Positions 1-9,241 of a stretch of DNA of 64,000 nucleotides are shown here, piece after piece. The position numbers were made by a program, and so were the translations under genes. Origin of the DNA: Leptospira kmetyi serovar Malaysia str. Bejo-Iso9. Lineage in GTDB: Bacteria > Spirochaetota > Leptospiria > Leptospirales > Leptospiraceae. The DNA lies in contig NZ_AHMP02000003.1 in assembly GCF_000243735.2 (NCBI RefSeq), positions 2,034,001 through 2,098,000 on the forward strand. Reading direction: 5' to 3'. The notes beneath the pieces are model-generated. The model worked only from the letters and a program-made list of their open reading frames with translations. It did not search any database and was not told where the DNA came from. The stretch's first letter is position 1, and every line of letters begins with the position of its first letter.

Positions 1-360
1 CATCGTAAAGATATCTCTCATAATTCCACCGACACCGGTGGCCGCTCCCTGATACGGTTCCACCGCCGTCGGGTGATTGTGACTTTCGATTTTAAACACG
101 ACCGCAAGACCGTCGCCGATGTCCATCGCGCCCGCGTTCTCTTCGCCCGCTTTTGCAAGCAGCTTATCCGAGGATGTCGGAAGAGTTTTTAATTTTAGAA
201 TCGAGTTTTTATAAGAACAATGTTCCGACCACATCGCGGAAAAAATTCCGAGTTCGGTCGAGTTCGGGATTCTGCCAAGGATTTCCTGGATCTTCTGAAA
301 TTCTTCTGAGGTAAGCCCGTGTTCCAGGGCGTCTTGTAGGGAGACGGCTTCTTTTTCCAT
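1..360 (-). CDS. purL: Phosphoribosylformylglycinamidine synthase II, N-terminal part (cut by window edge)
   Basis: PurL converts FGAR, glutamine-derived ammonia and ATP to FGAM in purine synthesis. The first 120 codons are present; the rest lies outside the window. The translation starts [12 protein letters not shown] and contains [11 protein letters not shown], the PurL signature, and the ATP-site stretch [20 protein letters not shown] followed by VGGIMRDIF. These are hallmarks of the small-type bacterial PurL that works with separate PurS and PurQ. The ATG is at 358-360. purE and purK lie about 26 kb away on the other strand, so the purine genes in this window do not form one operon. The identity is secure; only the extent is incomplete. 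Confidence 0.95.
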   Translation of the reverse strand, partial: MEKEAVSLQDALEHGLTSEEFQKIQEILGRIPNSTELGIFSAMWSEHCSYKNSILKLKTLPTSSDKLLAKAGEENAGAMDIGDGLAVVFKIESHNHPTAVEPYQGAATGVGGIMRDIFTM

Positions 361-524
361 CGATTGTCAGTATTTTTTGCAAGTCGCGCTCTGAAAATCA
401 AATATTCCCGTAAAATTCGGGTGTGCGGAGTTCCGACCTGGGTCCGGAACGAATGCGAAGAGTTCCCGCGCTTGGACGCGAGCGGGCCTGAAAGAATACG
501 AAGGAGTTCCTACACTTTCGGTTC

Positions 525-797
525 TTACGGAGAATAGAACCGATCCCCGCAATGTTTCCAGAGAAAATCCAGAAGCACAGGTCGGACCTCCGTTCGCTCG
601 GAGTTTACCATCCATCCGCCGTCTGAAATTTCAAGGGGCGACAAATCGCAGATTTCTTTTGAATCCGATCGGGTGGGAGATGCGGAATAAGAATTCAAAA
701 TCGGTTGTAAAAAATTTGAAATTTGATCCTGAGCCGAAGAGATCCGACTGCAACAAACAATAACGACAAAAAGGAATATTCCTAACGCGGCACGCAT
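525..797 (-). CDS. Small exported protein of unknown function
   Basis: I do not recognise this 90-residue product. Starting at the ATG at 795-797 it has a hydrophobic N-terminus (ALGIFLFVVIVCC) followed by RISSAQDQ, which would fit either a lipobox-type or an ordinary signal peptide. The remainder has no motif I can name. The open frame extends upstream to 905, but that extension is basic and lacks the signal-peptide character, so the inner start is preferred. It lies just upstream of purL on the same strand, with about 165 bases between them. It could be a degraded or truncated gene: the sequence downstream holds the GGAGTTCCTACA motif seen elsewhere in non-coding DNA here. Confidence 0.4.
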   Translation of the reverse strand: MRAALGIFLFVVIVCCSRISSAQDQISNFLQPILNSYSASPTRSDSKEICDLSPLEISDGGWMVNSERTEVRPVLLDFLWKHCGDRFYSP

Positions 798-1134
798 TCT
801 GATGTATGGACCCCATGATCTTCCGACGAGTTTCCTTTGCCGGAAATAAGTTCTACTTTTACATACGTGATTCCAATTGCATCGCGCCAAAAAAAATCGA
901 ATCAAAAGGGAAACTTCGAAACTCGAAGACGAGCGAATTCTCTTTTGGGAACCGATTTATAAAAATTGATTCATAAGAATGGATAAAAATCCCAACGATC
1001 GCGGATTCCTTCGAAAAAATCCGCTATCCTAAAAAGCGGGAAAGAATATTAAAATATTCTGATATTCTTTTTCTCCGACGTGAACGCCCAAGATCCATGT
1101 CGTTTTAACGGATTTTAAAACTTTTCGAATCTTT
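798..1134. other. Intergenic stretch with an AT-rich palindrome
   Basis: No gene is supported here. The only structure seen is AGAATATT-AA-AATATTCT at 1043-1060, a palindrome related to TTTAGAATATTCTAAA elements found in other gaps of this window. It lies about 75 bases past the stop of the flavin reductase gene (minus strand) and could serve as its terminator, although no clear T-run follows. Confidence 0.4.
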
Positions 1135-1614
1135 TTAGATCGAGTAATAACCTCTTCTATAATACAACAACGGCCTCAGGCTGTCTTCCGCACCGGCCGA
1201 AACCACTCTTCCGATCACGATCGAGTGATCCCCCCCGTCCACGAACTGATCCACTTCGCATTCGATATGCGAAAGAGTTCCCGGCAAAATCGGAACATCC
1301 AGTTCTCCCGTTTTGCAACCGAGTTCCTCGATCAAAACGTGTTTGTCCGTTTTGCCCGAAGCGAATTGATTCGAAAGAGAATCCTGTCCCTGCGCCAAAA
1401 TGTTCACTACGAATTTTCCGGAACTGCGAATCGGATCGTGACTCGTTATGTTCTTTTGAAGACAAAAAAGAACCAAAGGAGGATTGAGAGAAAGAGAACT
1501 AAAACTACTTACGGTTAGGCCGCTATTTTTTCCGAGATGAGAATACGTAATGACCGTAACGCCCGAAGGGAAGTGCGAAAGCGCGTTTTTAAAAACGTCT
1601 TCTGTGATTTTCAT
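1135..1614 (-). CDS. Flavin reductase-like domain protein
   Basis: This 159-residue protein fits the flavin reductase-like (HpaC/RutF type) FMN-binding family in length and sequence. The N-terminal FPSGVTVIT motif, the central GLTVSSFSSLSLNPPLVLFC block and the C-terminal DHSIVIGRVV followed by PLLYYRRGYY are the usual family landmarks. Such proteins reduce free FMN or FAD with NAD(P)H, often to feed a separate flavin monooxygenase. No monooxygenase gene lies nearby, so the partner is unknown. The gene stands alone, with divergent neighbours on its upstream side. The fold assignment is firm and the physiological role is open. Confidence 0.85.
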   Translation of the reverse strand: MKITEDVFKNALSHFPSGVTVITYSHLGKNSGLTVSSFSSLSLNPPLVLFCLQKNITSHDPIRSSGKFVVNILAQGQDSLSNQFASGKTDKHVLIEELGCKTGELDVPILPGTLSHIECEVDQFVDGGDHSIVIGRVVSAGAEDSLRPLLYYRRGYYSI

Positions 1615-1774
1615 AAGGCGATCTTAAAATCGAAAGGATCTCTGTCAACCATCGAAACGAAAAAGCCGATCCGAAACAAAGCTCATTGACATTTTACATC
1701 GAACAGGGATACTAAAGAAAGAATCTCGAACATCTTGGTTTTTCATCGAGCGAAACCGAAAGGACTTACGATTC

Positions 1775-2800
1775 ATGCGTCTAAGAATTCTCCTTATTTC
1801 GATCCTATGTTTGCCGTTTTACGTTTCCTGTCTCTGGCTGATCCGCCCTTCTGGAAATTTCGAAGAACACAAACCACCTCAAGAACCGAATTATTCAGAT
1901 CTAAATTCCTGGGCCGCGCTTCCTCAAAAAAAGGACGACGCCGATCAAGTTCCTCTGGAATCGAATCTGAAAGACGAACAGGATAAGGCTTTGGTCGACG
2001 TATTCTTCATTCATCCCACCACTTTTTACGGGAGAGAATGGAACGCGGAACTCTTAAACGAAAAGGTCAATCTTAGAACGGACGACGGAACCATCAAACA
2101 ACAAGCGAGCGTCTTCAACTGTTGCGCCAAAATCTACGCTCCTCGTTATAGACAGGCCACTCTTTATTCTTTTTTGGATAAATCGAACGGAAAACTTTCC
2201 TTAGATTTAGCATATCAAGATATACTTAAGTCTTTCGATCATTATATGAAACAATGGAACGGAGGCAGACCCTTCATCATCGCTTCTCATAGCCAGGGAA
2301 CGCACCACGCGATCCGATTATTGAAGGATAGAATCGACGATTCTCCCCTTTCCGAAAAGATGATCGCCGCGTATCTGATCGGAGGCGCCGTTCCTATAAA
2401 CTTCTACAAGACGATTCCGGTTTGTAAATCGTCTACACAAACGGGTTGCGTGATCAGCTGGAGAACCTTCGGCGAAAAAGCGGAGATACCGAAAATGGCG
2501 CACGATCCCGCCGGACCGGTAGTGTGCGTAAATCCGATCAGCTGGAAAGACGACGAACTTGTGGCAAGCGCCGAACAACACTTAGGCGGGGTTAACGGAA
2601 AGTTCAAAACGATCTATCCGAAGTTATGCAGCGCGCAGTGTGTGTCCGGGGCGCTTCGAATTTCGGAACCGCAGGCGCCCGGTTTCTCAAGATGGATCGG
2701 ACAAAACTATCACGTTCTCGATTACGGAATTTTTTATAGGGACATTCGGGAGAATGTTTCGCAAAGAATACAAAACTTTCTTCAAACTCGGAAGAATTGA
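1775..2800 (+). CDS. DUF3089-type alpha/beta-hydrolase lipoprotein
   Basis: The 341-residue product begins with a signal peptide ending in a spirochaetal-type lipobox (FYVSC), so it is probably lipid-anchored. The body matches DUF3089, a serine-hydrolase-like alpha/beta family: VDVFFIHPTTF near residue 70, the nucleophile elbow ASHSQG near residue 172, and HVLDYGIFY near the C-terminus, where the catalytic His is expected. Substrates of this family are not established. It is followed 63 bases later by yqeK on the same strand. The family call is strong; enzymatic activity is inferred from the conserved elbow only. Confidence 0.8.
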   Translation: MRLRILLISILCLPFYVSCLWLIRPSGNFEEHKPPQEPNYSDLNSWAALPQKKDDADQVPLESNLKDEQDKALVDVFFIHPTTFYGREWNAELLNEKVNLRTDDGTIKQQASVFNCCAKIYAPRYRQATLYSFLDKSNGKLSLDLAYQDILKSFDHYMKQWNGGRPFIIASHSQGTHHAIRLLKDRIDDSPLSEKMIAAYLIGGAVPINFYKTIPVCKSSTQTGCVISWRTFGEKAEIPKMAHDPAGPVVCVNPISWKDDELVASAEQHLGGVNGKFKTIYPKLCSAQCVSGALRISEPQAPGFSRWIGQNYHVLDYGIFYRDIRENVSQRIQNFLQTRKN

Positions 2801-2863
2801 ATTCTTTCGAAACGTTCTCGACATCGTCGAACCTTTTCGAAAGTTAGATGGAATAGGAAAATC

Positions 2864-3463
2864 ATGACGCCTCACGAACTGGAAACAAGAACCCGGGAAT
2901 TCAAAAAGATCGTCCCGAATGAGATTACGATCACCCGTTGGGAACATTCTCTGCGAGTCGCAGAAATCGCCAAAGAACTCGCGCTCATTCATTCCAAAGA
3001 CGAGGCGGAACTCGCGTATCTCGCGGGAATCGTTCACGACATTACGAAACAGAAGACGCCGGAATTTCACTTAACGTTATTCAAAGAATCGGGTCAACAC
3101 GATCTGGAAAAACTTCCTTCGGCGGCTTGGCACGCGTATTCGGCCGCGATCTATCTCAAATCCGAATATAAACTGGAACATGAAAACGTATTGTCCGCCG
3201 TTCGAAATCATACGCTCGGAGCGGAAACGCCCGGCCCCTTGGATCTCATCTTATACGCGGCCGACTTTTTAGGATCGGAATATGCGGAAAAGAATCCGCT
3301 TTATCCCGATTGGAGAGAACAGGCTCGGAAAAATATTTATCTCGGCGTTCTTTGCAAAGCGAAAAACACGATGGAGGATCTGATCATATCGGGAAAACCG
3401 ATTCATCCGAGAACCGTTTTTACATACAATCTTGCGGTGTCGAAAAGTTCGGATAAGGTCTGA
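2864..3463 (+). CDS. yqeK: HD-domain phosphohydrolase YqeK (Ap4A hydrolase type)
   Basis: This 199-residue protein carries the HD metal-binding pattern of YqeK: His in TRWEHSLRVAEIAKELA, the HD pair in AGIVHDITKQK, His in AWHAYSAAIYL, and the late HTLGA and LYAADFL motifs. YqeK proteins hydrolyse symmetrical diadenosine tetraphosphate to two ADP. In many bacteria yqeK follows nadD and precedes rsfS. Here nadD is about 20 kb away and followed by a rhomboid gene, so the usual cluster is split. It lies 63 bases downstream of the DUF3089 lipoprotein gene and could share its transcript. Confidence 0.85.
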   Translation: MTPHELETRTREFKKIVPNEITITRWEHSLRVAEIAKELALIHSKDEAELAYLAGIVHDITKQKTPEFHLTLFKESGQHDLEKLPSAAWHAYSAAIYLKSEYKLEHENVLSAVRNHTLGAETPGPLDLILYAADFLGSEYAEKNPLYPDWREQARKNIYLGVLCKAKNTMEDLIISGKPIHPRTVFTYNLAVSKSSDKV

Positions 3464-3562
3464 CCTTTTCTAAAAGTTTTTCTTCTTATCCAATTGTTCT
3501 TCGATTGTAATATTTTGTTCATAGAGTCGTAAAAGAATATTCAAAATTTTGAAATCACTTTT

Positions 3563-5218
3563 ATGAAAATCGAAAATAGAATCTTTTGGCTCTTCTTATT
3601 AACGTATTTCGTATTATTGTGCATAGGACTTGGCTCGTTTCCGCTGATAGACTGGGACGAAAACATCTACGGCTCCGCATCCAAAAGTATGTTTACATCG
3701 GGAGATTATCTCCGGATTTCCGTAAACGGACAGCTGTTCACCGAAAAACCCCCGTTTTATTTTTGGCTTGCGAGTTTTTTCTATTCGATTTTCGGAATCG
3801 GAGAATTTGCAACCCGGCTTCCTTCGGTTCTTTCTGGATTGTTTTCGTTCAGCGTTCTTTATTTTTTCGGTAAACGTTTGGTCTCGGAAAAATTCGGCCT
3901 ACTCTGGGCCCTGATTTACTCGTCTTCCTTATTGCCCCTATTGCTTTCGAGAACCGCTTACATCGATCATCTATTCAACACGTTTCTTTTATGTTCCGTT
4001 CTTTGTTTATTCTTATACGACTTGGAACAAAAAGAAAAAAATAATTCCGTCGCTTTGAAGTGGTTGATTCTCGCTTCGTTCGGCATGGGAATCGGAACGC
4101 TCACCAAAGGACCGCTTGGAATCGCGATTCCAGCGTTCTCCTTTGCGGCGGTTCGAACCGCGGAAAAACGATTCCGATTTTCGTACATACATCTTTTGTT
4201 GTGTATGATCCTGACTTTGGGAGTTGTATCCTCTTATTATCTAACCGATTATTGGAGGCACGGAGAAGGTTTTATCGCGGGTTTTGTCGAATTTCAGAAA
4301 AAACTCTTAACCAAATCTTTAGAATCGCATACGGGACCTTGGTTTTATCATGTGCTCGTAGTCTTGATCGGTTTTTTTCCTTGGACACCTTTGTTATTCG
4401 GATACGCGCTCAAGCCGCGGACTTCGGTATTCGAAAACGGCAACACGAACACGTTTGCGAAGATCCTATTCGCGTGGGCCGGTATCGTTTTGATTATCTT
4501 CTCGATCGTTCAGACAAAACTTCCGCATTACTCGTCTTCGATTTATTTTCCACTCTCTTTCTTTGCGGCGTACGCGATTCAAAATGATAAGCGAAGTCGA
4601 CTCCTTGGGTGGGTTTCCGGTTATGGAGCGATAATAGCGTTCTTTTTTCTATTATTACCCTGGATCGCACAACTCGCGATCGGCTCTTCCGACTTCAGAT
4701 CGAACATCGGGGACGGGTTCGATTTCCAAATTTCCATTCTCGATTATTTGCCCGGAATTTTGATCGCGGGCTCCGTCTTAGCGTCGATCTATCTTCTCGT
4801 ACGTTCGGTCCACAAAGACGAGAAATATATCGGTTTCTTTTCTATTCTTTGGATCGGGATGTTGACTTGGATATCGACTTTATCCTTTACTTTGGCGCCG
4901 AAGGTGATGGACGTTCTACAGGGAAGAATTCTAAAATTCTCGGATATCGCCGAAGCCGAAAAAGGTAAATTAGTATTTTATAAATATCTTTCATTCTATC
5001 CGATGTTCTATCGCGAAAACAAAATTCATATCGTCGGAAGTTATAAATTCAGGGACGAAGAAAGGCTTCTTACGGAACCGGACGATCAAAGATTATTCCT
5101 GGTGGCCAATCGAAACAGTTTGATGGAATTGAATTTTCTTTATCCGAAGTTGACGTTTACTCCGATCTCAAACGAAGGAGATCTCTTTTTAATCCGAGCG
5201 GAAAGAAAGAAATTTTAG
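3563..5218 (+). CDS. GT39/ArnT-like membrane glycosyltransferase
   Basis: The 551-residue protein is an integral membrane glycosyltransferase of the GT39 (PMT_2/ArnT) superfamily. Near residues 30-40 it has PLIDWDENIYG, matching the family's first periplasmic loop with its acidic catalytic residues. EKPPFYFWLASFFYSIFG follows and then about ten further hydrophobic segments. LTKGPLG near residue 180 and LPHYSSSIYFPLS near residue 325 are also typical. Such enzymes move a sugar from a polyprenyl-phosphate donor to lipid or protein outside the membrane. The convergent neighbour is a polyprenyl-phosphate sugar synthase-like GT2, which could make that donor. The acceptor is unknown. Confidence 0.85.
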   Translation: MKIENRIFWLFLLTYFVLLCIGLGSFPLIDWDENIYGSASKSMFTSGDYLRISVNGQLFTEKPPFYFWLASFFYSIFGIGEFATRLPSVLSGLFSFSVLYFFGKRLVSEKFGLLWALIYSSSLLPLLLSRTAYIDHLFNTFLLCSVLCLFLYDLEQKEKNNSVALKWLILASFGMGIGTLTKGPLGIAIPAFSFAAVRTAEKRFRFSYIHLLLCMILTLGVVSSYYLTDYWRHGEGFIAGFVEFQKKLLTKSLESHTGPWFYHVLVVLIGFFPWTPLLFGYALKPRTSVFENGNTNTFAKILFAWAGIVLIIFSIVQTKLPHYSSSIYFPLSFFAAYAIQNDKRSRLLGWVSGYGAIIAFFFLLLPWIAQLAIGSSDFRSNIGDGFDFQISILDYLPGILIAGSVLASIYLLVRSVHKDEKYIGFFSILWIGMLTWISTLSFTLAPKVMDVLQGRILKFSDIAEAEKGKLVFYKYLSFYPMFYRENKIHIVGSYKFRDEERLLTEPDDQRLFLVANRNSLMELNFLYPKLTFTPISNEGDLFLIRAERKKF

Positions 5219-5245
5219 AGAGAGTAACGCGCGCAAATTCTTCCC

Positions 5246-6193
5246 TTATCCTTTCCACTTAATGATCTCAAGTTCGAAGTTGAATCTTTGAATTTTGGAA
5301 ACGGTATGAAGAATAAGACCGATCGAAAAATGAATCATAGAACCAATCATCAACCCGGTCGCAAGAATCGCCAAAGGGACGTGATAAACGTAACGGTATC
5401 GGATGTAATCTAAGATCGCGGGAAAACCGACGCATAAGGACGCAAGAAACGCGGCTCCGGCTATAAAACCGAAAAAGTGCATCGGTTTATAATCTTTGAA
5501 TATCCATAGAATATTCTTAACCACCGAATAACCGTCTCGAATCGTATTCAACTTGGAAGAACTTCCCTTGGGACGATCCAAATAACGAACCGGAACTTCC
5601 AAGTAGGAAAGACGTTTATCCAAAACGTGCAAGGTCATCTCTATCTCCAACTCGAAACCTTTGGAGAGAATCGGATAATGACGAACGAAACGATTCGAAA
5701 AAATCCGATAGCCGCTCATAGCGTCCCTGATTTTCACCGCAAAAAGAAAATTAATCAGACGAATCACCAAGTTATTTCCGAAGGAATGAAACATCCTTTT
5801 GTTTTCCTTTTTGTAACTCCCGCCGCTGAGACGATCTCCCACCACCATATCGTAGTCGCCGTCCTCTCTCGCCTCGATCAATTTATGAACTTCTTCGGCG
5901 GGATAAGTCATATCCGCGTCGACCATTACGTAACAATCGGCGTAAGAAGAAGCGAAACCTTTTCGAACCGCGTTCGCCTTTCCTTGTTTGAATTCGGAAA
6001 CGACCTTGCCCTTGATCTTATGTTTTTTCAGGGTCGCTTTCGCGATTTCGTTCGTGCGATCCTTGGAGTTATTATCTATGACGATAAACTCGGCTTTAGG
6101 CAGTTCCTTGAAAAAGGAAAGAATCGTATCGGCAATCGTCAATTCTTCGTTATAAGCGGGTAATAAAACCGTAATCTTTTGATTTGAATCCAT
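5246..6193 (-). CDS. GT2 family glycosyltransferase (dolichyl-phosphate mannosyltransferase-like)
   Basis: The ATG at 6191-6193 is chosen because GGAAAG lies just upstream; an in-frame start 33 bases earlier lacks this. The 315-residue product opens with ITVLLPAYNEELTIADTI, then FIVIDNNSKDRT, and has the metal-binding VMVDADMTYP near residue 95 and RDAMSGYRIFS near residue 165. This order is typical of DPM1-like GT2 enzymes that transfer a sugar from a nucleotide donor to polyprenyl phosphate. Two hydrophobic segments near the C-terminus (around 235-255 and 270-295) anchor it to the membrane. It converges on the GT39 gene with 27 bases between stops. Confidence 0.85.
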   Translation of the reverse strand: MDSNQKITVLLPAYNEELTIADTILSFFKELPKAEFIVIDNNSKDRTNEIAKATLKKHKIKGKVVSEFKQGKANAVRKGFASSYADCYVMVDADMTYPAEEVHKLIEAREDGDYDMVVGDRLSGGSYKKENKRMFHSFGNNLVIRLINFLFAVKIRDAMSGYRIFSNRFVRHYPILSKGFELEIEMTLHVLDKRLSYLEVPVRYLDRPKGSSSKLNTIRDGYSVVKNILWIFKDYKPMHFFGFIAGAAFLASLCVGFPAILDYIRYRYVYHVPLAILATGLMIGSMIHFSIGLILHTVSKIQRFNFELEIIKWKG

Positions 6194-6390
6194 GAACTTT
6201 CCACATGTTTTTAAATTCGATCGCAATCGAAATTGTATTTCGCAACTATCGGAAGAATGGATCGGTTTTCGATCAATGGAATTTTACGAATCTCCATATT
6301 ACATTTTATGAATCCGTTGTAATCAAAACTAAACAAATCAAATTCGTTTTAGACTTTTCGTTCGAATGATGCCTATTTTTTAATGCGACA

Positions 6391-7500
6391 ATGAAAAAAG
6401 CGAAAATGCGCCTCCTATTCCTTTGCATCTTTCTCCTGAGCGCTCTTATTCTTTTTAATCTCTATACGAGTTTTGTATTTCGCTCCCCGCCCTCCGTTCC
6501 CGATCGAAACATAAGCGACAAAGAAATCGAAAACCCGTATCGACATAAGACAAATTTAAAATGGATCAAATCCTCGTTTCACAATCATACAAACGAGGTT
6601 TGGTATACTCCGGGCAGAAACAGCACGGAAGAAATCGAAAAGGTATATTCAAAAAACGGATACCGAATTCTTTCCTTTAGCGATTACGAAAGAATCACTC
6701 TTCCTCAAGATAAGAATCTTTCCACGATCCCCGGCTTCGAATGGGGAACCAATCTTAGAAAAAGGCATATTCTCGTTCTCGGAGGAAAAAGACCCGAGTT
6801 CGATCCGTTTCCTTTGTATGCGGACGTTTCCAACATACAATGGGCGATCGATCGCTTTCACGAACAAGGCGCTTTCGTAACGATCAATCATCCCAAACTG
6901 AATCACAGTTTTTCTCAAAGTATGCTTTTAGGTCTCAGAGACTACGACTCCATCGAAGTTCTCAGTCCGTTCGGCGACGAAATTTCGATGTGGGACGAAA
7001 TATTAAGCGAAGAGAGATTTCCGCATTGTATGGCTTCGGACGATCTGCATTATCTTCCCCGCGACGAATACGAAACCGTACGAAAACCAGACCGTTTTAC
7101 GATGCGAGATTTAGTCGCGCTTCTCTACAAACCCGAAGGACAATCGCTGATGCGTTACGTTCTTTTAAACGCAAATAGATTAGAATCCAATGATATTCTA
7201 AAGTCTCTGAAGTCGGGAAACTATGTATGCGTAAGAAAACACGATCGAATTCTCGAGGACCCGAAATTGATCGAAATCGGCCTCACTTCACAGGGGGAAA
7301 TCTTTTTTGAATTCGGAGAACAAGCGATCCGAGTCGAGTTTATCGGGAAACAGGGTAAAATTTTAAACGAAATTCTCGACGTAAAAAAAGGAAACTACAA
7401 GTTCCCTCCGGATGAGCCCTATATTCGGCTTCAAATCCTGTTTCCAAGCGCTTTGGTCCTTAGCAATCCCTTCTACAGGGGAAAATTACGAAAAAGATAA
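6391..7500 (+). CDS. Membrane-anchored PHP-domain protein
   Basis: The 369-residue product has one N-terminal transmembrane segment (about residues 8-28) and then a PHP-type metal-dependent hydrolase domain. Visible metal-site motifs are SSFHNHTNEVW near residue 62, FVTINHPKLNH near residue 167 and MASDDLHYL near residue 215. PHP domains hydrolyse phosphoester bonds in many contexts, so the substrate cannot be named. The C-terminal third (from about 260) looks beta-rich and has no motif I recognise. It is divergent from the GT2 gene across a roughly 200-base AT-rich gap. Family membership is fairly secure. Confidence 0.75.
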   Translation: MKKAKMRLLFLCIFLLSALILFNLYTSFVFRSPPSVPDRNISDKEIENPYRHKTNLKWIKSSFHNHTNEVWYTPGRNSTEEIEKVYSKNGYRILSFSDYERITLPQDKNLSTIPGFEWGTNLRKRHILVLGGKRPEFDPFPLYADVSNIQWAIDRFHEQGAFVTINHPKLNHSFSQSMLLGLRDYDSIEVLSPFGDEISMWDEILSEERFPHCMASDDLHYLPRDEYETVRKPDRFTMRDLVALLYKPEGQSLMRYVLLNANRLESNDILKSLKSGNYVCVRKHDRILEDPKLIEIGLTSQGEIFFEFGEQAIRVEFIGKQGKILNEILDVKKGNYKFPPDEPYIRLQILFPSALVLSNPFYRGKLRKR

Positions 7501-7672
7501 GGTTTTATTTCCTTTCGCTTCGATTCAGAGATTGTTCAAGTTTCAATTCTTTTTTATCACCGATGCTTTGTCGGAACAATTAAAGTTAAATGCTTTACAA
7601 ACGTAGAATTTTTTGCTCCGCCGCGCGTCGGTCGGCTTTATAGAAAACGCAACGCGCATCTTCGAATATCGT

Positions 7673-8065
7673 CTAACGCAAATTAGCCGATTTATCCGCA
7701 ACCCAACCGATCGAAAAGGAAACAAAAACCATCGCGATATATCCCAATCCGATTTGAATAAAATAATCTCCGGGGCTCATCTTAGACATCGGTAACAAAA
7801 TCAAAAAGTCCAACCCCCAGTTGATGATCAGCCAAATAAAACCCGATCCAAGAAGAATGCCGAACTTCTTGCCGGAAATTTTAAGCGCCAAAGAAACGAA
7901 TAAGAGACAGCCGGTAAGACTTCCCGTAATCAGCATCACGCTTTTAAAAAGAAAAATGTCCGTTAACAATTTTCCGTCCCGAGTATAAAACGGAATCGCC
8001 ACAAGAAACGGAATCAACCAAAGCAAAAACCCATACCCGAAAATTCTAACCAAATGTTGTTTCAT
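7673..8065 (-). CDS. Four-helix membrane protein of unknown function
   Basis: This 130-residue protein is almost entirely hydrophobic, with four predicted transmembrane segments at about residues 8-26, 38-60, 68-90 and 103-123. I know no motif in it. It lies on the same strand as the SDR gene and the 58-codon ORF downstream of it, with about 100 bases between that ORF and this ATG. It may belong to the same transcription unit under the divergent WYL regulator. The start is supported by AGGAG upstream of the ATG at 8063-8065. Confidence 0.6.
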   Translation of the reverse strand: MKQHLVRIFGYGFLLWLIPFLVAIPFYTRDGKLLTDIFLFKSVMLITGSLTGCLLFVSLALKISGKKFGILLGSGFIWLIINWGLDFLILLPMSKMSPGDYFIQIGLGYIAMVFVSFSIGWVADKSANLR

Positions 8066-8163
8066 TATAAACTCCTAATATATTTAAAAAATATGCTCCT
8101 GTTTGCGTATCGCACGCGAAATCCATTCCTTACTTTTATTTCAGGAAAGGAATCCGTTTTCCC

Positions 8164-8340
8164 TCAAACGGAATCGGATCGGGATTCTTCGTTTGCCGCT
8201 TTTGGAAAATCGAAATCGTTCTCCGCTTCCCGAGAATTCAACAAGGAAGCAGGAAACAAAAGTCTGGAAATCATGCTCAGGGTTCCCGTTGACACTTGCA
8301 TTTGATTCGAATCGAATTCGCTTAACAATTTCGTTTTCAT
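8164..8340 (-). CDS. Candidate 58-residue protein coupled to the SDR gene
   Basis: A 58-codon ORF begins at an ATG (8338-8340) that overlaps the TGA of the upstream SDR gene as ATGA, the same arrangement used by many genuine gene pairs in this window. The product begins MKTKLLSEFDSNQMQ, has a short hydrophobic stretch (ISRLLFPASLL) and ends in an acidic, charged tail. I recognise no family. It could be a translationally coupled small protein, or a chance ORF or remnant. Codon use is not decisive at this length. Confidence 0.35.
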   Translation of the reverse strand: MKTKLLSEFDSNQMQVSTGTLSMISRLLFPASLLNSREAENDFDFPKAANEESRSDSV

Positions 8341-9218
8341 ATGTCTTCTCCGAATTTTTCCTTAAAGTATCTTCCCCAATGGGGCCTATTTCCGTCCAAA
8401 TCCACAAAGTCGTATTCTTCCGAAAGTCTCCAACTGCTCGTAACCGTCCCCGTTTTTGAAAAAACGTCCGGGTCCTGTGCCAGGGCCGCGACCGCACGTC
8501 CTACGTATGCGGGAGTTTCCGATGCGATAAAATGCGGCTCCTCTAGGACCGCGTCCTTCCAATTTTTTTCCTCAACTCCGAAATGATCGAGCATCGCCTC
8601 CGATCTCAAAAAACCGGGAGTCACCGCGATCACCGATATTCCGTGGGGTTTGAGTTCCTCCGATAAATAACTTGCAAGATTTATAATGGAGGACTTAATC
8701 AAAGAGTAATATAAATTTCCTCTATATCTATTGTCGATCCCGTCCGTTATCTCGATCACAAGACCGGAACCGGTTTCGATCATCAAAGGCGCAGCGAAAT
8801 AATTCGTAATCAGATGGGAATCGAGGCAGGTTTTTTGAACCTTGAGTCCGTTCTCCAGAGAATGTTCCCAGAATTTCTGAGACCACACAACGAAAGGATC
8901 TCCGCCCCAAATATCGTTGATTAGAATATCAAGTTTTCCTTGTTCTTTTTTTATTTTAGAGATAAGGGTCTTTACCTCTTCCGGTTTCGTATGATCGACT
9001 TGAACCCAAATCGCCTTTCCTCCCGCCGCCTCGATCAGCTCCGCGGTCTCTTCGATCGTTTCTTTACGATTCATTTCCGAAGAATTTCCACGAACGCTTC
9101 TTCCGGTAACGTATACGATCGCTCCTGCTTTACCCAACTCGATTGCGATCGCCCTTCCCGCTCCCCTGGTTGCCCCAGCAACCAAAGCGACCTTGCCTTC
9201 CAAATTTCTCTTTTTCAT
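8337..9218 (-). CDS. Short-chain dehydrogenase/reductase (SDR)
   Basis: The 293-residue protein has the SDR dinucleotide motif (VAGATRGAGRAIAIELG, about residues 12-28) and TGRSVR at the cofactor-selecting loop, which suggests NADP. The usual NNAG is replaced by NDIWGG near residue 107. The active-site Tyr and Lys are present as YYSLIK near residue 171, and PGFLRSEAM follows near residue 199. This variant resembles a widespread SDR subgroup often annotated only as oxidoreductase. Its promoter region faces the WYL regulator gene and carries TGTCAT repeats. The substrate is unknown. Confidence 0.8.
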   Translation of the reverse strand: MKKRNLEGKVALVAGATRGAGRAIAIELGKAGAIVYVTGRSVRGNSSEMNRKETIEETAELIEAAGGKAIWVQVDHTKPEEVKTLISKIKKEQGKLDILINDIWGGDPFVVWSQKFWEHSLENGLKVQKTCLDSHLITNYFAAPLMIETGSGLVIEITDGIDNRYRGNLYYSLIKSSIINLASYLSEELKPHGISVIAVTPGFLRSEAMLDHFGVEEKNWKDAVLEEPHFIASETPAYVGRAVAALAQDPDVFSKTGTVTSSWRLSEEYDFVDLDGNRPHWGRYFKEKFGEDI

Positions 9219-9241
9219 ACATTTATCTTAAGCGAATAAGG

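Noticed and set aside
367..615. 82-codon ORF on the minus strand after the small exported protein
   Set aside because: It overlaps that gene in another frame, contains the dispersed motif translated as VGTPSY, and shows no domain.
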